The notes beneath the pieces are model-generated. The model did not search any database. It was given only the letters and a program-made list of their open reading frames with translations, and was not told the DNA's origin. Shown piece by piece: positions 11,733 to 22,300 of a stretch of 64,000 bases of DNA. The DNA is taken from the NCBI GenBank assembly GCA_019096065.1, contig JAGUCH010000008.1:6453001-6517000 (forward strand), written 5' to 3'. A program made the position numbers and the translations under genes. Position 1 is the stretch's first letter, and each line of letters opens with the position of its first letter. The DNA comes from Paracyclopina nana (lineage: Eukaryota > Arthropoda > Copepoda > Cyclopoida > Cyclopettidae).

Positions 11733-14297
11733 ATGGCAAATCAGGATTCTAGGATTGCTGGACCTACTCTGGCTGAGGAAGTTACGAAAGTCAAGGAGCG
11801 ATTGTTGCACCATCTTGGGATTAGTGAGGACACTTTTCAAGGGTACTTATCCCAATGCCACCCAAATGGGACCAGCAGGACTGTCTTGCAAAGATTTCTG
11901 CCACACGTTGCTTACCCTGAAGCACTAGAGTTTGTTACGGTAACCCCAACACAAATAGCAGCTGTATGGGATAGGACTCGAATAGTAATTGTTCCTAGGG
12001 AGCCAATTAGACCGTTGGATGATCATATTACGGCAATCATTAGTACTATGCCTCTTAAAGATCCAGTAGGCCAGGTTGTAAATGTGGTTAAATATATTGA
12101 TGCACTTGACCCTAATTCATTGACAAGCACGACATGTGCTTTATTATGCATTTGCTTTGGTCTGGATGAGTTCCTAACTCGTATTGAGGAAAAGAAAGAT
12201 CTGCAGCGTATCCAAGAAGTTGATGGAAGCTCCATGACCTACGCAATGTCAGGGACGCATGAAATGGTTGCGACATTGATATCCAGGAATTGGCTAAAGA
12301 TACGGGCATTTGGAGATGGATTTTCTATTGTAGCAAGGCTTTATGGCCTACAAATCGATTATTTCCTAAATGAGCCGCTTAACCTGAAGCCACAGAAAAC
12401 TTCAGGCCAGAGTGTACATTTTCCAAACAATGAGACGAGTAATGCTGTTCCAGATATGTCCTCGATAGCAAGTCCACCTGGGACTAACCATCACGAGTTC
12501 ACTACTGGAGCTGACCTGAATGTCCATAATAAGTCAGTCCTAACTTCGACTAAAATGAATCCTCGTGATTTGCACAACTTGACTAATTCTGTCACGCTTC
12601 CTCCAATGGAAATTGTACATAGGATGGTACAAAAGATGTTGTCAGGAGGCCATTTGAATATTCAGGAATTAAACACGGTAAAAGCTTACTACACGAAAAT
12701 GCATGATGCAAGCACGGCAAATAAAATTATTGCCTCTGCACAAATCACAGCTAAGCACATGGTTGGGGCAAAAGTAGAGTCTATCTTCAGTAAGAATTTA
12801 GAAAGAACCTTAAGCATAGTAGATGCTGCGACGAAGGAAAGAATGGTGCCGGAAACTGACGTCATCTACGATGAGTCTGCTCCGATTTCAGAGAGGCTGA
12901 AGTTAATTAACACCGACGAGATTAAGGATGTGGAATCAGCCAGACGAGTAATCCTTCAGATGGTTGACCCAAACTTATCCTCAGGAAAGAAATTGATTGA
13001 GATGCAGAAGCTCTTTAGTGTACTTAGCACGAGGGACGAGTTTACTTCTCTCCAAAAGCAGATATTGGCAGAAGGCTACTTGAAGACCCCTGAAATAAGT
13101 GTGGCCGCTGGAGTATCAGCTGACACTTCTAGGAGCATTTATGACCCGACCACCATGAGAGGTTACATTGCTGCACCTACGAATGGCCATGTTAAGTATG
13201 CAAGCTCACAGTCAATGAAGGAGATTAGGCACAAATATACTAAAAAGTTTGACCTACATAGTTCCTCATTAACTGCTGAGAATATAATAAATTTTCTGGA
13301 CTATATGGCGAACGAGGCTGGCAGACAGCATTGGTCTCATGCAGCTTTGTTAACAGCTATGTGTGAGGCTTCATCCCAGAATACTAGTGAGTATTTTAAG
13401 GGGATGGCTGGAGAAGGAAAAGATGGTATGGAATTGCTATGGCAAGATATCTTTAACTACACGCAGTTTGTGCGTAAAGAGGATCCATATTTCCTCATTC
13501 AGGAGATGATCCGGAAGCCTACTGAGTGCTTCACTGCCACACTTAAGGCAATTCTTCGACTGCGAATGAAGATACACAGCACAACCATTGGAAATGGCGG
13601 AGATGCTCATGCAGTCTCTGAAGCCATCTCTGATGGTTTTGCACTCCTAGGACGTCATTGGCCTCAGAATTACCAGTCATTAGTAAACAAATACAACGAC
13701 TATCTGCTGAGAGCGAATATACCTGCTAGGAGTTTGCACGCCTACAATATCATGATGAACCTAATTGGTAGTGACCTAGGTACTTATGTGCCAAGGGACC
13801 CGGATAGGGCTCATAAAGAGGAGAGGCTGCCAATGGTACCCAATATGCGTGCCAAACCTAGAATTGCTATGGTTGAAGCTACTGAAGAGGAGGTGTTAGA
13901 CAGTGCTAGCACTATGTCGGCAGCCTCTGGCCGTAGTCAACGAAGTGCTAAAATAATAAATGAGCTACAAAGCGAGTTGGCTCGAGCAAATTTTGAATTG
14001 AGTAGGCAAGCTGTTGAAGTAGCTATGATGAAAGCTGAATCACCATCCGAGAAAATAAATAGGCTGGGAAAAACTTTTAACATAGATACATCTAAGTTGC
14101 CTGAAGGAAACCCTCTTCAGACTAATGGGTGCTTGTTCTGCAACCAATTGCATTACGCTACACAGTGTACGAATTACCCGAACACGAATTTGACCTCAAT
14201 TAGAAACGATGGCACATTGTGCCCGTTGTGTAAAGGATTGCACCTTGAGTTTAGGGGAGAACAGTGTTGGAAGACACGACCTGCTCGTAAACAATAA
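11733..14297 (+). CDS. gag: Retroelement Gag polyprotein
   Basis: This 854-aa ORF is the structural protein expected to form the particle and bind genomic RNA. The N-terminal two thirds are mostly helical in composition and I recognise no named capsid motif there. A predicted coiled coil lies at about 725-775 (repeated leucines in N-E-L-Q-S-E-L-A-R-A-N-F-E-L). The C-terminus has two Cys/His knuckles: CX2CX3HX4C from Cys800 and CX2CX3HX7C from Cys830. The first pattern is the one typical of BEL/Pao Gag proteins; the second has a lengthened last spacer. The start has a good context (A at -3, G at +4). Gag ends in TAA overlapping the Pol ATG. The ORF is long for a retrotransposon Gag and shows no breaks. 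Confidence 0.88.
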   Translation: MANQDSRIAGPTLAEEVTKVKERLLHHLGISEDTFQGYLSQCHPNGTSRTVLQRFLPHVAYPEALEFVTVTPTQIAAVWDRTRIVIVPREPIRPLDDHITAIISTMPLKDPVGQVVNVVKYIDALDPNSLTSTTCALLCICFGLDEFLTRIEEKKDLQRIQEVDGSSMTYAMSGTHEMVATLISRNWLKIRAFGDGFSIVARLYGLQIDYFLNEPLNLKPQKTSGQSVHFPNNETSNAVPDMSSIASPPGTNHHEFTTGADLNVHNKSVLTSTKMNPRDLHNLTNSVTLPPMEIVHRMVQKMLSGGHLNIQELNTVKAYYTKMHDASTANKIIASAQITAKHMVGAKVESIFSKNLERTLSIVDAATKERMVPETDVIYDESAPISERLKLINTDEIKDVESARRVILQMVDPNLSSGKKLIEMQKLFSVLSTRDEFTSLQKQILAEGYLKTPEISVAAGVSADTSRSIYDPTTMRGYIAAPTNGHVKYASSQSMKEIRHKYTKKFDLHSSSLTAENIINFLDYMANEAGRQHWSHAALLTAMCEASSQNTSEYFKGMAGEGKDGMELLWQDIFNYTQFVRKEDPYFLIQEMIRKPTECFTATLKAILRLRMKIHSTTIGNGGDAHAVSEAISDGFALLGRHWPQNYQSLVNKYNDYLLRANIPARSLHAYNIMMNLIGSDLGTYVPRDPDRAHKEERLPMVPNMRAKPRIAMVEATEEEVLDSASTMSAASGRSQRSAKIINELQSELARANFELSRQAVEVAMMKAESPSEKINRLGKTFNIDTSKLPEGNPLQTNGCLFCNQLHYATQCTNYPNTNLTSIRNDGTLCPLCKGLHLEFRGEQCWKTRPARKQ

Positions 14298-14300
14298 TGG
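14288..14300 (+). promoter_or_regulatory. TAATG stop-start overlap between gag and pol
   Basis: The Gag stop TAA (14295-14297) shares its last A with the Pol ATG (14297-14299). The Pol frame is closed by TAA at 14288-14290, so a -1 frameshift could only happen within about three codons, and no slippery heptamer is visible there. The Pol ATG has A at -3 and G at +4. This points to coupled termination-reinitiation rather than a Gag-Pol fusion. Confidence 0.7.
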
Positions 14301-17300
14301 GACCAAGTACAAAAACTCCCAATAAGAATGATAAAGATAGTTACATCTTGCCTTCATTTATGAGGGGAGAATGTAACAAAGAAGTAGGACGAGCTTACTT
14401 TGATTATTTAAAGGAGCAATCTGTGAAAAATGCCGAAATTATGACTCGTGGAAGTGAGGACAAAAAGGCTCTGGTCCTTGCAATAAGGGGTAGAAAAAGT
14501 CGGTTTGTCCATCAGCATACTATGACTGTAATTGAGATTAGCATAATACTGTTTGCAATAACAATATGTCAATATTGCTTATTTGGTTGGGATTATTGGC
14601 CAATTACAGTAATCTGTAGTGGGGCAATAATAGCTTTATGGTACTACTGTGTAAAAGGTAGCACGAGTGATGAGCAAAAAACTTGTAGTAATGATGGTAT
14701 CGTTACACATCTGGCCTCGGTAAATGCTAATGAAGCAGAGCCAGTAACACATTTTGAACCTTTACCGAATCCGGAACTTGAAGATGACATGCTGAGTATA
14801 TACTCATTAAAGCTACACAATGTTTGTGAAAGGTATTTTATACCAGTGGAGATAACTGGAAAAATACGTTTGCATGCTTTATTTGACAGTGGAGCAATGG
14901 TGCAGATAATATCACGCACCCTTGTAAAACTGATCGAAGACAAGATTGGTTACACTCTACCTCGAGTTGAAACTAATTATGTAATTAAGAACTTTAATGG
15001 AGAAGAATTCCCAGGGAATGAAGCTGTCTCTATTCAAGTTGCATTTGGAAATCGTGTTTTAATCAGACAGGCTGTTTTCCTTGTATCTGATTGTGATACA
15101 CTATTAATGATAGGAAACTCGTTATTAGTGGACAACAATGTCCGGATGACTAGTAAAGATGGAAAGCACTTTATGGATTTCCCTGGAAAATCTAAACATA
15201 AGAAAATTCCACTCTTACTATCAAAAGAGGCTTTCTACCCAGTGGCAATAAATGAAGGGATCACTCTGCTCCCTGGAGAAGAAGTGACCACCATGGCTAG
15301 TTTACCTCATGATTTACCTATCATCAGTAATGACATTCAAATAGATTCTGACTCTGACGAAGATGACGACCTTGGTCGTACCCATCACCAGAAAAATGTT
15401 TATTCCGGATTGGTGGATAAGTATTTAAACTTTATGCCTAGTAACGAGTACCGCGGAGTGACCTCTGAGGGGGCACTTACTGCTGTCACTCGTAAAGGTA
15501 CCTTCCCAGTAAATATTGGGAATAATACTGAGGATCCCATCTACTTAAATGCACATGCAGTGATTGGGCGAGCCAGGATTGTCAAGAAACAGAAATTTAA
15601 GAGTACGGTTGCAGCCCATGTGGCTAACATTAGTTTAAAGGCCCTGGAGCATGAAATGGAGTCATGTTACTGCAATTATTTGGATTCGCACGTAATTGTG
15701 CAGTTTACGGATATAAATGGTCTTTCTTTTACTGATATGCATTTTTTCAATGCCTATGAGCCATTAAGGGGAAGCCACAAGCCCTTGATTAGTAGAAAAG
15801 GAAATTACGTATTTATCTCAGCTAACCAAAGTGATGGTTACGAAGAGATAACTGATGTGATAATTAGCAAATTTATGAAACGAGAAAAATGGGATGAATT
15901 ACCGTGGGCTGTTATTGTCCCAGGACATAAACTTTTGTCTGGCGAACAAAAGCGCATTGTAATAAAGATGAATATGATGGTGGATAAACTTAAAGTAGTA
16001 TGGCTAAAATATAAGTATATTTGCCCACCATGCATGACCATTGCCTTGTGTCCTATTGAATCCTACCTCAATGGGATGGATAGGGTCATAATAACTATGA
16101 TGATACATGAGTATGAGAATTACCCCCTTGCTTATCAAAGAAATGAACTAGATAAGTATTTTGAACTAAATGTTCTTGGAGCTCATGGTATCATGTTTAA
16201 GTTGTCCAACAATGTTGAGTTAATATTCCATGTCCCAAGCGAACATGCTGAGAATATTGGCTACTTAACCACGCTTATGTACATAATAATTGGTCAATTA
16301 CGGTACCAAAATGTGGCCGACGACGTGTGGATCAGAACACTTATGGATGGCGATGTGCATGTAGGTGACCCACTTTGTATGGCAACCACCGCTGCATTGC
16401 TAGTGTTATCTGGGTTACAAATGTACCCTGATGACCTTACCAAAGAGGATATAAAGACAAAATTTGGTAAATTTATACCATTTGTACTTGAACCACATGG
16501 TTGCTCGTGCAAGCCTTGCTTGGCAAAGAACATGGGCATCAAAGTGCCACTTAAGAGCTTCACTACTATTTACGAAGGTCCTATTGTGGATACCAGTGTC
16601 AGACAAACAGTTCTAAAAAGTCCTTCTGAACTAGACCTCGTATCAGCTAGCCTGGAGCTTTCTAAAGATGAGAGAAATAACCAAAAACTATATGATGAAG
16701 TTTATAATCTCCTTCTGAAATTTCCTAGTGAGTTTGACCCTCTCCGTGTTTTAAATGGAGTAGCAGGTTACACATTTCCATTGAAACCAGAAACGATCCT
16801 GAACATGGATCTAGAACACATTCCGGATGAAGTTAGAGAGGACTTTAGGGACCTCTTAATAGAATATAAGACTATATTCTCGGAGGATCCTAGATCATAT
16901 AGGCTATGGAATGTCGAACCCATGAAGTTCCAGCTAAAGGACGATAAACCATTAGTGCCAAAAGTATTTAACATGTCGGAGTATGAAACTACGCAGGTTG
17001 ACCGTAAAATAGCATTAATGCTGTCATCTGGATTAATTGAGATTGTGGATAAGTCACTTAATAGGTACTCGGCTTGCCCTTGTTTCTTGACTTCAAGGCC
17101 AAACGATGAGAAGCTGCCTATGAAGCAACGCAAGCCTCGGCTACTAGTTGACTTAACATCTTTTAATAAAAATCTGATATTTACGACTTCGGAGCACATA
17201 GTGCCACCTATCCCTACCTTGCTAGGGATGTTATCTAATTCATGTTTGATGTCATCTTTCGATGTGACATCCGGATACGATAACTTACCTGTGGACTCTG

Positions 17301-20300
17301 ATAGTGCTGATATGTGCTGCTTCGCGGTAACGTCCCCTCGCAGTATATATAGATCAGTCTTTTTGAAAAGTAAGTCATGCCTACAAGGGATCGCCATTGC
17401 TCCGAGAATGTTCGCAGAGCTCCTCCAACAGGCCCTTAACCCTGAGATATTGCCCTTTACATGTGTATATGTAGACGATTTGGTCGTGGCCTGTAAGAAC
17501 CCTGGCAAGCCTAGGCCTGCTATGTTGGATGATTACATACGACATTTAGGTGATTTGAGGAAGTTGTTTCAAAGCCTCAAGGACTTAAATGCCCTATTAC
17601 AAATTAAAAAGACTCAATTAGGTGTGAAAGAAGCTACAGTCTTAGGGCACCTAATATCTATTGATGAAAATGGGATTATGACTATGCGAATGCCCGATAA
17701 ATTCAGGTCTGCATTTGATGATTTCCCTATTCCTACAACCAAGAAACAGCTGCAAAAGTTTATTGGGATGACAAACTGGTTAAGCCAGTATTGCCCTAAT
17801 ATGGCTACATACACAGCCCCACTGCTAGATGTATTACAAACAGCACAAGGGAAAACAGGAAAGTTCACCTTCACTGCTTTCCAAGAAAAATGTTTCTATA
17901 AAGTAATAGACGAGATTAAAACAGGTATGTCGCTGGCATTGCCACGTTTTAAAGAAGGTTATCTAGTGGTTGATTCTGGGGTAATAAGTACCTCGGCATT
18001 ATTAATGGAGGTAAATGAGGATGGTAAAGCTGTGTGTGTTGGTGCACACAGCGCACGCTTTCCTTTATCAGTTTGCCTCTCGTACCACTCGTTTCAACGT
18101 GAAGCATTAGGAGTGTTAACAATGATAAATCATTTTAAAAGTATACTATTCGCCTATGAGCGACTAGTCATAGTTACGGATTGTCTATCAATAGCCAGCG
18201 TGCTGGCTAGTTCGTTTACTGGTAAAGATGCATTTACTCATAGACTAGCAGCTCGTATTTATTCCCTGCCTGTAGCATGGAAATTGAGGGCTGTACCTCG
18301 CACAGAGGTAGAAGTAGTTGATGTATTATTAAATAAGTACCATCAAACGCCAGAAGGCGAAACTGTATTTTATGCGCCCTACTCTATTGCGGGACAGATT
18401 ACGAAGGATATTTATGCAAATAAATACCCTCTGCCCGATGCAATCAAAGACAAGGTGCTGACGACACAGGAATTACTTACACATGTGTATGATACACTTG
18501 TGAATTCTGGAACTATGAGTAAAACTCTACTCCAGAAAAGGTTGCATTGCCTAAATGACAAATGGGTTGACATGATCGGCACGAAGCCGCCATTTGTGCA
18601 CGACGACACGTCAACCTTACTTCAAGCAAAACATGATGATGATGAATTTTTTGAGGACGAGATACTTTCTAAATTATCTCATTCATTTCATGGTGAAGCT
18701 GATTTTGATTCACCAGTAAATCATATAGAAAATAACTTAAGAGTAGATACAGTAACTGTTAAACGGCGAATATCGCCACATTTACCAGGAATTACACGCA
18801 ACCTACTCATTAAGTTGCAACAAAATTGTGAAGAAACACAAAAGATAATAAATCTAATTATGCTTTCACCTCCAGAGAAAGTACCACTAGATGTTGCAGT
18901 AAAATATCGTGTCCTTGACGGTGCTCTGTTGGTCATTCGCAAGAATGTAAAGTTACCTTTTAGCGTTGCGACCAATACGAAAGTATATATGAGTATGCCC
19001 AACTGTGTGTACCTGATGGCATGTATTCATTTGTTACATAACCATTTGGGAAGTAAAAAGACTAATACTCTTTTTACCCAATCTATGTATTCAACTTACT
19101 CAGCCAGAATCAGTCGTATTATTATTGGTGCGTGCATGCATTGTGCTTTATACCGCCAAGCTAATACTAGGTTTGTTGGGAAGGGGCGTTTCCGCATCCC
19201 GACTCAGCCATGGGAATTGGTAATGATTGATTTGGCCAAGTTCGATGACACTTTAGTCAAAGGGTCTTCCGCAAAAGACCTGTTAGTATTTGTCGATGTT
19301 TATTCTAAGATGATAATTGCTAAACCACTATTGGATGCTAAATATAAGCAGGTAGCGAATGCTATGGAAGAAGTAATTTCTTTGTTTGGGGTGCCAAAAA
19401 CATTACTTGCAGATAATGGTGCCCAGCTAACGACTAATAAGGCCCTCCAATGCCTTGTTGATCGTTATAAAATTAAGGAGTTATGTCATTACCGAACTTT
19501 ATCGCCATACAAGCATTCGAACGCTTACGCTGAAAATGCTATACGAATAATAAGGAGTGCATTAGTTTTAAACTCTAACTCATACAATATGAGGTTATGC
19601 GATGTGTTTAAGACTTCTATTTACGCAATAAATAATCGCCCTCTTACTTATTTGGCATATACTGATGATAAAGGGGTGAAGATCACCCCCACACCTTTTT
19701 CGTTATTTTTCGATAAAATGCCGTTCTATCACTTGGGACGGGATGTGTTTGAAATACTTAGTGAAAGCGAGGACAAAATTCATAAAGCTGAATGGCGTCA
19801 ACGCATGCGTGAATATGATCTAGAAGAACAGTTCCACTTAGAAAAAATGAAGGCTACTGAAAGGCCTTCCTTTAAGCCAGAGATTGGATCATTAGTGTTA
19901 GTAATAAAACATCCAATAAATAAACAACGGTATAAATTTATGGATGATTTATTTGAAGTTATTGACATTGGACAGCATTCGACTGTGACTGTAAAGCCAT
20001 ACCTTTATGATGGGCTTACTCGTGAAGTAAGCTTAGATCATGTTAAGTTATATCGATTCCATGAACTATATAGGTTCCTTCCGGAAAAATTGTCCAACCT
20101 CTTGAAACGACCTTATACTCCGGAAGAAATCCTGCGTAAGAAAGCCAGGAATGAAATTATTGAATTTCTTGAAGGGGCAGCCCCTGAAAGTCATGAATAT
20201 AGTCTGCGGAATCGCACTAAGGCCTCCAGTATAGTGGCCTCGCAAAGTTCATTAATATCACAATCATCAGCAACGGACACTGAGCCAAGTGCAATTCACC

Positions 20301-22300
20301 AAACCTATAAGCGCTCTGGCTCTATCCTCATGCAAAAGGCTGCAAGCTTGTTTAAACCCTCGGATATTTTGCGAATACAAGAGGAAAACAAGCAACTCGT
20401 ACAAAAGCAATGGGAACAATATGATCGTAAGAAGTTAGAGGATAACTACCTAGCTAACAATGCTGATAATAATTTTGTCCGCAAAGAAGCAAGTGAATCT
20501 TTGTCAGACACTGATACGGATGATTTTATTGAACGAGCAATTGCACTAAGTGCGAATACAGGGCCTAATGAAGCATTTTATGAGGACATGCTGGCCTTAA
20601 GCCAACGTGGCCCTCCTACTTTTGCTGAAATGGCCCAACAAGAACGACTATACCCAAATTTGCCAAGTGTTAAACCTGAGCACATTAGTACTCCTGATCA
20701 CTCGAACGTCAGTGAAGGTACTCTTGCTGGGGTCAGCCCTGTAAAGTGGGCCTTTCGAGGCCAATATCGTGACCAACGTGTGGCAGATATACCTGAAAGT
20801 CCGGAGAAATTTCACACTCCTGACCAAAGTATGTCCGCAACTCCTAACAAGGACAATGATAATATAGATGAGGTAGTTGAAAAAGCAGCCTCTTTCATTG
20901 CACCTTCCAAATTTGACACTGACCTAGAATCTCTATCTGCTGGCCTGGAAAGTATGCAATTAGCACTGCCTACTGATCCATTCGGTGGAAATACACAAGA
21001 CGATGAAAATGAAAGTAGTGATAGTGATGACACTACCACAATTTATTACACGGCACGCCGTAATCTGCGGCGTACACCGCTGACAAAAAGTATTAAACAA
21101 AATGTTCAAAGGGCAATCGATATCGTACGACGCCAGTTAGAACTTTCACCACGTAAACGGCCTCCCTCTCCACCAATCGATAACCCTATGGAAGGGCCCA
21201 GTGCCCCGAAACCGGAGATTAACGGAGCTGAAGGAGGAGAGCCACAAGTTCGTTACACTGTAATGAAAAGTCCAGTAAGGAAACCTGATTTGCAACCTAG
21301 TAATAGTGAGTTACCAAATGCAGGAGTACCACAAATTGTGCCAAGCACGAACGTACTTGAGCACTCCTCAGCAGATGTTACACCTTTGAGTGACCCGGCT
21401 ATGACTGAAAAGGAGCACCTTGCTCATCAAGCTACTCCTGAGGTTGCACGCCCCACTGTCATGCAGACTAGCCATGTAGTTCCACAACCGGGTACTCAGA
21501 AACCACCTGAGGCTGCTGTACGAGCTTCGTATGAACCAGAAAAGTTGTCCCCATTACGTTTTCTTCCTCATAACCTAAGGAGAAGAAAAAACGTTAACTA
21601 TCGCTCCCTGGCAGGGTTTCGAGAGTATAATAAAAATAACGTACCTGCGGGTCCTCCTGCGATTGCTCAGCCTGATCCTCCGGAAGCATTGACTCATCCG
21701 GAAGTAGCATTGACAGTTGAACAGGATACAAGTCCTCCTCGGGCTGTCCAACAGCCTCCAGACACGAACCCTGTGGCATCCTCGGTCCAACCGAGTGGCT
21801 CGTCAGCCACACCAATTGCTGGACCAAATGAACCAGAGGCTTCGGCCGCTGCTCAACCAGCAGTTGATTCCGGAATTAGTGAGCCCACTCCAATAAGGAT
21901 CCTTCCCAGACGACAACTGCGGGAGAGAAAGGGAACTGTAGATTATAGGGAGTTGGCGGGCATAAGAAAGTATGGGAAAGAGAAAAGCAAAGCTGGTAAA
22001 GAACAAAAATACTTTCCTAATGTTCCACGAATAGCTCCTTTAGATCGGGAGGACAAGGAATTCGCCCGTGTTAGATTTACAAATACGAAAGAAAGGCCTG
22101 ACCAAAAAGAGAGAGAGTTACTAGAAGAGGTAATTCCTAATTGGAAACTGAATAAAAACATGGCTGCAGTCCCTGATTATATTCAGTTTCTTAAAGCGAC
22201 TGGCATGGATCACCAAGATGATAGCAACATAAATGAAATGAAGCGGCTGCGTCTCACCTATGATGAACTATACAAGCTAGCTTTTAAGAAGTTTAAATAG
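14297..22300 (+). CDS. pol: Retroelement Pol polyprotein (PR-RT-RNase H-IN)
   Basis: A single open 2667-codon frame. Residues 76-96 and 101-119 are two hydrophobic segments able to span a membrane, which is unusual for Pol. The aspartic protease has D-S-G at 197-199 and a later L-L-M-I-G-N strand. About 500 residues without a recognised domain follow. RT catalytic Asp are D989 and the Y-V-D-D at 1058-1061. RNase H acidic residues are D1226, E1269, D1295 and D1342. The integrase zinc-binding residues lie between H1578 and C1616 (C-x2-C at 1613-1616), with D1645, D1706 and E1746 as the catalytic triad; the last spacing is 39 rather than 35. A GPY/F-like region ends near 1940. The last 700 residues are a low-complexity, charged extension with a duplicated basic motif (about 2419 and 2532). 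All key catalytic residues are present. Confidence 0.93.
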   Translation: MGPSTKTPNKNDKDSYILPSFMRGECNKEVGRAYFDYLKEQSVKNAEIMTRGSEDKKALVLAIRGRKSRFVHQHTMTVIEISIILFAITICQYCLFGWDYWPITVICSGAIIALWYYCVKGSTSDEQKTCSNDGIVTHLASVNANEAEPVTHFEPLPNPELEDDMLSIYSLKLHNVCERYFIPVEITGKIRLHALFDSGAMVQIISRTLVKLIEDKIGYTLPRVETNYVIKNFNGEEFPGNEAVSIQVAFGNRVLIRQAVFLVSDCDTLLMIGNSLLVDNNVRMTSKDGKHFMDFPGKSKHKKIPLLLSKEAFYPVAINEGITLLPGEEVTTMASLPHDLPIISNDIQIDSDSDEDDDLGRTHHQKNVYSGLVDKYLNFMPSNEYRGVTSEGALTAVTRKGTFPVNIGNNTEDPIYLNAHAVIGRARIVKKQKFKSTVAAHVANISLKALEHEMESCYCNYLDSHVIVQFTDINGLSFTDMHFFNAYEPLRGSHKPLISRKGNYVFISANQSDGYEEITDVIISKFMKREKWDELPWAVIVPGHKLLSGEQKRIVIKMNMMVDKLKVVWLKYKYICPPCMTIALCPIESYLNGMDRVIITMMIHEYENYPLAYQRNELDKYFELNVLGAHGIMFKLSNNVELIFHVPSEHAENIGYLTTLMYIIIGQLRYQNVADDVWIRTLMDGDVHVGDPLCMATTAALLVLSGLQMYPDDLTKEDIKTKFGKFIPFVLEPHGCSCKPCLAKNMGIKVPLKSFTTIYEGPIVDTSVRQTVLKSPSELDLVSASLELSKDERNNQKLYDEVYNLLLKFPSEFDPLRVLNGVAGYTFPLKPETILNMDLEHIPDEVREDFRDLLIEYKTIFSEDPRSYRLWNVEPMKFQLKDDKPLVPKVFNMSEYETTQVDRKIALMLSSGLIEIVDKSLNRYSACPCFLTSRPNDEKLPMKQRKPRLLVDLTSFNKNLIFTTSEHIVPPIPTLLGMLSNSCLMSSFDVTSGYDNLPVDSDSADMCCFAVTSPRSIYRSVFLKSKSCLQGIAIAPRMFAELLQQALNPEILPFTCVYVDDLVVACKNPGKPRPAMLDDYIRHLGDLRKLFQSLKDLNALLQIKKTQLGVKEATVLGHLISIDENGIMTMRMPDKFRSAFDDFPIPTTKKQLQKFIGMTNWLSQYCPNMATYTAPLLDVLQTAQGKTGKFTFTAFQEKCFYKVIDEIKTGMSLALPRFKEGYLVVDSGVISTSALLMEVNEDGKAVCVGAHSARFPLSVCLSYHSFQREALGVLTMINHFKSILFAYERLVIVTDCLSIASVLASSFTGKDAFTHRLAARIYSLPVAWKLRAVPRTEVEVVDVLLNKYHQTPEGETVFYAPYSIAGQITKDIYANKYPLPDAIKDKVLTTQELLTHVYDTLVNSGTMSKTLLQKRLHCLNDKWVDMIGTKPPFVHDDTSTLLQAKHDDDEFFEDEILSKLSHSFHGEADFDSPVNHIENNLRVDTVTVKRRISPHLPGITRNLLIKLQQNCEETQKIINLIMLSPPEKVPLDVAVKYRVLDGALLVIRKNVKLPFSVATNTKVYMSMPNCVYLMACIHLLHNHLGSKKTNTLFTQSMYSTYSARISRIIIGACMHCALYRQANTRFVGKGRFRIPTQPWELVMIDLAKFDDTLVKGSSAKDLLVFVDVYSKMIIAKPLLDAKYKQVANAMEEVISLFGVPKTLLADNGAQLTTNKALQCLVDRYKIKELCHYRTLSPYKHSNAYAENAIRIIRSALVLNSNSYNMRLCDVFKTSIYAINNRPLTYLAYTDDKGVKITPTPFSLFFDKMPFYHLGRDVFEILSESEDKIHKAEWRQRMREYDLEEQFHLEKMKATERPSFKPEIGSLVLVIKHPINKQRYKFMDDLFEVIDIGQHSTVTVKPYLYDGLTREVSLDHVKLYRFHELYRFLPEKLSNLLKRPYTPEEILRKKARNEIIEFLEGAAPESHEYSLRNRTKASSIVASQSSLISQSSATDTEPSAIHQTYKRSGSILMQKAASLFKPSDILRIQEENKQLVQKQWEQYDRKKLEDNYLANNADNNFVRKEASESLSDTDTDDFIERAIALSANTGPNEAFYEDMLALSQRGPPTFAEMAQQERLYPNLPSVKPEHISTPDHSNVSEGTLAGVSPVKWAFRGQYRDQRVADIPESPEKFHTPDQSMSATPNKDNDNIDEVVEKAASFIAPSKFDTDLESLSAGLESMQLALPTDPFGGNTQDDENESSDSDDTTTIYYTARRNLRRTPLTKSIKQNVQRAIDIVRRQLELSPRKRPPSPPIDNPMEGPSAPKPEINGAEGGEPQVRYTVMKSPVRKPDLQPSNSELPNAGVPQIVPSTNVLEHSSADVTPLSDPAMTEKEHLAHQATPEVARPTVMQTSHVVPQPGTQKPPEAAVRASYEPEKLSPLRFLPHNLRRRKNVNYRSLAGFREYNKNNVPAGPPAIAQPDPPEALTHPEVALTVEQDTSPPRAVQQPPDTNPVASSVQPSGSSATPIAGPNEPEASAAAQPAVDSGISEPTPIRILPRRQLRERKGTVDYRELAGIRKYGKEKSKAGKEQKYFPNVPRIAPLDREDKEFARVRFTNTKERPDQKERELLEEVIPNWKLNKNMAAVPDYIQFLKATGMDHQDDSNINEMKRLRLTYDELYKLAFKKFK

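Noticed and set aside
14270..14300. Ribosomal frameshift from gag into pol
   Set aside because: The pol frame is closed nine bases upstream of its ATG and no slippery heptamer is present in the remaining window.
11733..22300. Firm assignment to BEL/Pao or to Ty3/gypsy
   Set aside because: The Gag knuckle pattern suggests BEL/Pao but RT, RNase H and the connection motifs look like Ty3; without a tree the lineage is left open.
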